This document shows positions 59,059 to 64,000 of a stretch of 64,000 nt of DNA, piece by piece. The first letter of the stretch is position 1; each line of letters starts with the position of its first letter. This DNA comes from Burkholderiales bacterium (lineage in GTDB: Bacteria; Pseudomonadota; Gammaproteobacteria; Burkholderiales; JAEUOS01). The position numbers were made by a program, and so were the translations under genes. The stretch is from positions 45,947 through 109,946 of the forward strand of contig JAEUOR010000080.1 in assembly GCA_016790635.1 (NCBI GenBank). Reading direction: 5' to 3'. Under the pieces are notes generated by a model. That model worked only from the letters and a program-made list of their open reading frames with translations, was not told where the DNA came from and did not search any database.

Positions 59059-59460
59059 TCAGGCAGCGCCAGCCGTGTTGGGGACGATGGCCGGGATGTC
59101 GGCGCGCGGCTCGGACTCCGGCAGTGCTTCGCCCTTGAGCGCTACCTTCTCGCCCAGCCAGAGCGCATGGATCAGGTGATCGTCGCGCGGGCGCCCCGTG
59201 TTGGGATGCACGAGCACGGTGAGGCCGGCGCGGTTGAGCATGAGCCAGGGGACGAGGCGTGCGAAGACCTGGACATCGAAGGCGACCTGGTACATCGCGC
59301 CCGGATGCGGGCCCACCGGCACATCGTGCCAGCGCCCAAGCTGCACCGCGAAGCGCTCCGCGATGTTCTCGCGCATGCGCGCGGCCACCTCGCGCGTCGT
59401 CGCCGGATCGTAGTAGATGTGGGCGTGATAGCTCGCGATCGCAGCGCTGTCGGCGATCAC
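59059..59460 (-). CDS. DOPA 4,5-dioxygenase family protein
   Basis: A 133-residue member of PF08883. Seen: SYHAHIYYDPATTREVAARMRENIAERFAVQLGRWHDVPVGPHPGAMYQVAF and VLVHPNTGRPRDDHLIHALWLGEKVAL; conserved histidines HAH and HPN/DDH are the metal-site candidates. The start is GTG overlapping the dsbB stop (GTGA). Fungal and plant homologues cleave DOPA; the bacterial function is mostly unknown. Confidence 0.85.
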   Translation of the reverse strand: MIADSAAIASYHAHIYYDPATTREVAARMRENIAERFAVQLGRWHDVPVGPHPGAMYQVAFDVQVFARLVPWLMLNRAGLTVLVHPNTGRPRDDHLIHALWLGEKVALKGEALPESEPRADIPAIVPNTAGAA

Positions 59461-59960
59461 AGAGCGGCCTTTCCCAGGCGCCCGGCAGCCATCGCCAGCA
59501 TGGCGACGACGAAGATCACGAACCAAACCAGCGACCACTCGGCGATCGACAGGCTGAGGAAGGTCCAGTCGATCTTGGCGCAATCGCCGGTCGCGCGCAG
59601 GGCATTGGCGATGAGGCGCCCTACGGGCAACCGTTCCAGTTGCGAATAAAAGTCGCCGGCGCAACTGACCGCCGGAGCCGGGTTGAACTGTAGCCAGACA
59701 TGGCGCGCGGCAAGTCCTGCGCCGACCAAGGCCGCGATGGTCGCGATCCCGGCGTAGATCCGTGTGCCAGCGTGGGCCGGGCCGTGCAGTGCGCCAGCCA
59801 GCAACACGAGCCCGAGCACGACGAAGGCCACGCGCTGCAGCATGCACAGCGGGCAGGGCTCCAGGCCAACCACCTTCTCAAGGTAGATCGCGAAAGCGAT
59901 CAGCCCGGAACACACGGCGAAACCGGCAAAAAAGAGGGCTCGCGAGCTTGGGTGTTGCAT
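59457..59960 (-). CDS. dsbB: Disulfide bond formation protein DsbB
   Basis: A 167-residue inner-membrane protein with four helices. The first redox pair is CPLC in LEPCPLCMLQRVAF; the second cysteine pair is Cys in VSCAGDFYSQLERLP and GDCAKIDW on the second periplasmic loop. DsbB reoxidises DsbA and passes electrons to quinone. Typical length. It lies behind the rhodanese gene with a 48-base gap. Confidence 0.93.
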   Translation of the reverse strand: MQHPSSRALFFAGFAVCSGLIAFAIYLEKVVGLEPCPLCMLQRVAFVVLGLVLLAGALHGPAHAGTRIYAGIATIAALVGAGLAARHVWLQFNPAPAVSCAGDFYSQLERLPVGRLIANALRATGDCAKIDWTFLSLSIAEWSLVWFVIFVVAMLAMAAGRLGKAAL

Positions 59961-60008
59961 CGAAGGGCGGGGCTGCCGCGAAGTGTCGACGCCGTGATTA
60001 TCCCTCGA

Positions 60009-60503
60009 CTAACCTTGTACCCACGGCAGTCCGCGCATGCGCCAGCCGCCTCGCAACCCGCGTCGGCCGTGTTCGTCCTTGTCGCCTTCAAAGCCTTCGA
60101 GGATGTTGTAGGCACGCGCATAGCCTTCAGCCGCCGCGGCTGCCGCGGCATGATGTGAACGTACCGCGCTGCGGCAGAGGAACAGGATCGGCTGGTCGCG
60201 CGCAAAGGCGCGCCCGAGCTGGGCGAGGAACTCCGGATTCAGCACGGACCTTACGCCGGCCTCCCCGTCAGCCTCGTAGCGGCGCCATTCGATGAGCAGG
60301 CTGTCGGGTGCACGACCGACGAACTCCCACTCGTAGCGGCTGCGCACATCGACGATGTCCGCTGCGCCGGCCAGCACGAGGGCATGCGCCTCCATCGGCG
60401 TGACCTCGCCGGCGTACGGCACCCCGGTCGTCGCGGCGCGTGCGTGTGCGCGCTCGAACAAAACGGCATTCGGGTCTTGTTGTTCCAGGCTGCTTTGCGT
60501 CAT
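60009..60503 (-). CDS. Rhodanese-domain sulfurtransferase
   Basis: A 164-residue protein with a single rhodanese domain: VTPMEAHALVLAGAADIVDVRSRYEWEFVGRAPDSLLIEWRRYE, active-site loop FLCRSAVRSHHAAAAAAAEGYARAYNILEGFEGDKDEHG. The catalytic cysteine is CRSAVRS. Its position after siroheme methyltransferase and sulfite reductase genes points to sulfur metabolism. ATG 60503 is chosen over GTG 60515. Confidence 0.88.
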   Translation of the reverse strand: MTQSSLEQQDPNAVLFERAHARAATTGVPYAGEVTPMEAHALVLAGAADIVDVRSRYEWEFVGRAPDSLLIEWRRYEADGEAGVRSVLNPEFLAQLGRAFARDQPILFLCRSAVRSHHAAAAAAAEGYARAYNILEGFEGDKDEHGRRGLRGGWRMRGLPWVQG

Positions 60504-60524
60504 GAGTATCCGCACGGGATGGTT

Positions 60525-61286
60525 TCAGGCGGCGACACAGTGGCGCTCCGGTACTGCGTCGGCACGCGCAAGCGCGTCGCGCAGCACCTCGCCGAAGAGG
60601 ATGAGGGTGGGGCCGCTGCGTGCGCCGGCGCCATCGCGTGCGAGCGCCTCCAGCGTCATGAATTCACGCTTGCCCTTAAGCGAGGCCGACTCGACGATCG
60701 CCACCGGCCAGTCGCGCGGGCGGCCGAGCGCGAGCAGGCGCGCGGCGACCGGGGCGGCTTCGTTTGCGGCCATGTAGAGCACCGCCGTATCCGCCCGGGT
60801 GAGGGCAGCCGACCAGTCCGACGGCGATTCGTCGCGGCCTACGCGCGGGGTCGCGAAGGCCACCGAGCGGCTGATGCCGCGGCGCGTGAGCGAGACGCGC
60901 AGTTCTGCTGCCGCGGCCTGTGCCGCCGTGACGCCCGGCACGACCTCGCAGGCGATGCCGGCGGCGTCGAGGGCGTCGAGTTCCTCCTGCGCGCGGCCGA
61001 AGAGCATGGGGTCGCCACCCTTGAGGCGCACGACGACGGCATGGCGGCGTGCCGCGTCGATGAGACGCTTGTTGATGAAGACCTGCGCGGTCGAGTGCGC
61101 GCCGTGGCGTTTGCCTACCGCCACCGTTATGGCGCGCGCAGCCAGCGCGATCGTGTCCGGGTGCACCAGGGCGTCGTGGAAAACGATATCGGCGCGCTCG
61201 ATGAGCCGTGCAGCGCGTAGCGTGAGGAGGTCGGGCGCACCGGGGCCGGCGCCGACCAGATAGACCGTTCCGGCTCGTGGTTTCAC
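60525..61286 (-). CDS. cobA: Uroporphyrinogen-III C-methyltransferase (siroheme branch)
   Basis: A 253-residue SUMT that dimethylates uroporphyrinogen III to precorrin-2. Seen: GTVYLVGAGPGAPDLLTLRAARLIERADIVFHDALVHPD, VVRLKGGDPMLFGRAQEELDAL, EVVPGVTAAQAAAAELRVSLTRRGISRSVAFAT and PTLILFGEV. The start GTG overlaps the stop of DUF934 (GTGA). The CysG oxidase/ferrochelatase part is absent, so this is the stand-alone methyltransferase that supplies siroheme to the CysI reductase in the same operon. Confidence 0.93.
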   Translation of the reverse strand: MKPRAGTVYLVGAGPGAPDLLTLRAARLIERADIVFHDALVHPDTIALAARAITVAVGKRHGAHSTAQVFINKRLIDAARRHAVVVRLKGGDPMLFGRAQEELDALDAAGIACEVVPGVTAAQAAAAELRVSLTRRGISRSVAFATPRVGRDESPSDWSAALTRADTAVLYMAANEAAPVAARLLALGRPRDWPVAIVESASLKGKREFMTLEALARDGAGARSGPTLILFGEVLRDALARADAVPERHCVAA

Positions 61287-61789
61287 GCGAGCGCCCCCTC
61301 GAGGCGTCGCCGGTAAGGCGGGCGCGGCTCGGCCACGGAAGACTGGTAGGCGTCGGAAAAATCGGCGAACGCCATGCGCGCCGCGGCGGTGTCCTGCCCG
61401 GGCTTGAGGACGAAGGCGTTGAAGCCGACCCGCGCGAGGTAGAAGAGCTGGTCGCGGCCGATGTCGCCGATGGCGCGCAGCTCGCCGGCGAAGCCGTGGC
61501 GCTCGCGCAGGAGGCGGGCGATCGAATAGCCGCGACCGTCGGTGAACTGCGGGAAGTCGATGGCGATCAGGGGCAGGCGCTCGCAGTCGGCGGCGAGTGC
61601 CGCCGGATCGTCGGACGGCGCGAGCCACACCCCGGTGCGACCGGAGCGACGGCCGAGCGCGCCACGCTGCGTCAGCCAGAGAGCCAAGGGAACGATGATG
61701 TCGCCGTGCGCGGGGACCGGATTTGCCTCGCGCAGCAGTGTCCAGGTGTCCGCGACCAGGGCGCGGTCGACGATGATGACGCTCTCCAT
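61283..61789 (-). CDS. DUF934 family protein of the sulfate assimilation operon
   Basis: A 168-residue protein starting MESVIIVDRALVADTWTLLREANPVPAHGDIIVPLALWL; conserved GRTGVWLAPSDDP, LIAIDFPQFTDGRGYSIARLLRERHGFAGELRAIGDIGRDQLFYLARVGFNAFVL. It lies between cysI (abutting) and cobA (overlapping), the standard place for DUF934 in betaproteobacteria. The role is unknown; a function in sulfite reduction is assumed from gene order. Confidence 0.9.
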   Translation of the reverse strand: MESVIIVDRALVADTWTLLREANPVPAHGDIIVPLALWLTQRGALGRRSGRTGVWLAPSDDPAALAADCERLPLIAIDFPQFTDGRGYSIARLLRERHGFAGELRAIGDIGRDQLFYLARVGFNAFVLKPGQDTAAARMAFADFSDAYQSSVAEPRPPYRRRLEGALA

Positions 61790-63496
<1,707 letters not shown>

Positions 63497-63569
63497 CTGG
63501 CGCCCCCCGCAAACCGGTATGGTCTTTTTCAGACCCGGAAGCCTAACCGGAACATTTTATTTCACAAAA

Positions 63570-63593
63570 GAATATAAACTACAAAAAATATTC
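63570..63593. promoter_or_regulatory. AT-rich inverted repeat upstream of cysI
   Basis: AGAATAT (63569-63575) and ATATTCT (63588-63594) face each other across twelve bases about 75 bases ahead of the cysI start. LysR-type regulators of sulfur genes (CysB, Cbl) bind AT-rich interrupted repeats, so this is a candidate site. The surrounding segment is the most AT-rich of the whole window. Confidence 0.4.
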
Positions 63594-63596
63594 TAA

Positions 63597-63789
63597 TTGG
63601 TGATTAATTGATCTGATGACAGGGCCGAAAACAGATATGCCTTGCTGCCCCAAGCGAACCGATGTCCCCCGGCCCAAGAATCCTTCTGATGCAAGGCAGG
63701 CTGACCAGGATTGTCAGTCAGTGTTCGGAGTGGTCGAAAATGGTTTTCGCAATTCTACCTAAGTCCATGTTTTTCATTGATTTTTGGTT
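63597..63789. other. Intergenic region between cysI and the pilin gene
   Basis: Nothing coding is visible. It is the divergent upstream region for cysI and the pilin gene and is less GC-rich than the coding parts. Confidence 0.4.
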
Positions 63790-63806
63790 TTGCTCCGACT
63801 TTGCAT
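63790..63806 (+). promoter_or_regulatory. Possible sigma-54 promoter of the pilin gene
   Basis: TTGCTC, five bases, then TTGCAT resembles TGGCAC-N5-TTGCAT, with a perfect -12 part and TG in place of GG at -24. Pilin genes of this type are RpoN- and PilR-dependent in several proteobacteria. Transcription would start near 63818, 42 bases ahead of the ATG. Confidence 0.4.
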
Positions 63807-63859
63807 AGTTTCAGCATGCCACTGCGGTTCCCGCGATATTCTCAACCAGGAGGTACAGA

Positions 63860-64000
63860 ATGAAGCAGATTCAACGCGGTTTCACCCTGATCGAACTGAT
63901 GATCGTGGTGGCGATCATCGGTATTCTGGCTGCCGTGGCGCTGCCTGCATACCAGGACTACACGGTTCGCGCCAAGGTTTCGGAGCTGATCCTGGCGGGC
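63860..64000 (+). CDS. Type IV major pilin (PilA/PilE), 5' part
   Basis: The first 47 codons of a type IV pilin are present; the gene continues beyond the window. MKQIQRGFTLIELMIVVAIIGI is a class A prepilin leader: short basic leader cut by PilD after Gly, then N-methylated Phe and Glu5, then the hydrophobic spine ILAAVALPAYQDYTVRAKVSEL. AGGAGG lies eight bases ahead of the ATG. Confidence 0.95.
   Translation, partial: MKQIQRGFTLIELMIVVAIIGILAAVALPAYQDYTVRAKVSELILAG

Overview
The window is 64 kb of high-GC DNA, densely coded, with many GTG and TTG starts. Gene content points to a metabolically versatile betaproteobacterium (Burkholderiales, Rhodocyclales or a relative). The pointers are two tripartite-tricarboxylate (Bug) receptors, a cysI gene followed by a DUF934 gene, a PEP-CTERM protein, a type IV pilin and a heavy-metal RND pump followed by a PII-like gene. 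No rRNA, tRNA, CRISPR array, insertion sequence or phage gene was recognised.

Layout. 1-3.4 kb: the 3' part of a CzcA/CusA-type pump with a PII-like gene, then an SbtA-type bicarbonate permease with an SbtB-like PII protein. 3.4-17.6 kb: a phosphate island. The pstSCAB-phoU-phoB-phoR operon runs on the minus strand, with sixA, olsB, ppx, ppk1 and a fused PlcP-type metallophosphoesterase/glycosyltransferase around it. Arrays of 7-bp PhoB repeats at 11-bp periodicity lie before olsB, ppx, ppk1 and the fusion gene, and a weaker one before pstS. Phosphate uptake, polyphosphate turnover and replacement of phospholipids by ornithine lipid and glycolipid thus look like one PhoB-controlled programme. 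17.7-27.8 kb: a ureide-nitrogen operon with AtzF, AtzG, AtzE and AtzH homologues, a complete Dpp/Opp-type ABC importer and a GntR regulator. A perfect 20-bp palindrome sits just before the first start codon.

27.9-46.6 kb is mixed accessory and housekeeping content. It holds a PAS histidine kinase, an EamA permease, small membrane proteins, a PEP-CTERM protein with a sigma-54-type promoter, a GST, Bug receptors, three methyltransferases (two with signal peptides), OsmC, a crotonase, an FAD monooxygenase, a cytochrome c and a YghU-type GST.

46.6-59.1 kb is the most unusual part. It has a 1180-residue flavoprotein that looks like NfnB and NfnA fused in one chain, a 7Fe ferredoxin, a TRAP receptor and a TetR regulator. 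Divergent from these is a tightly overlapping operon encoding three homologous RdhA/QueG-like iron-sulfur proteins, two paralogous acyl-CoA ligases and a small unknown protein. Two copies of the half-site pair TGAAC/GTTCA lie in the divergent promoter region. I infer a reductive, CoA-dependent pathway for an unknown carboxylic acid; the substrate cannot be read from the sequence.

59.1-63.5 kb: a minus-strand run of cysI, DUF934, siroheme methyltransferase, rhodanese, dsbB and a DOPA-dioxygenase-family gene. The window ends inside a type IV pilin gene. All assignments come from reading motifs and gene order by eye; no database search was run.
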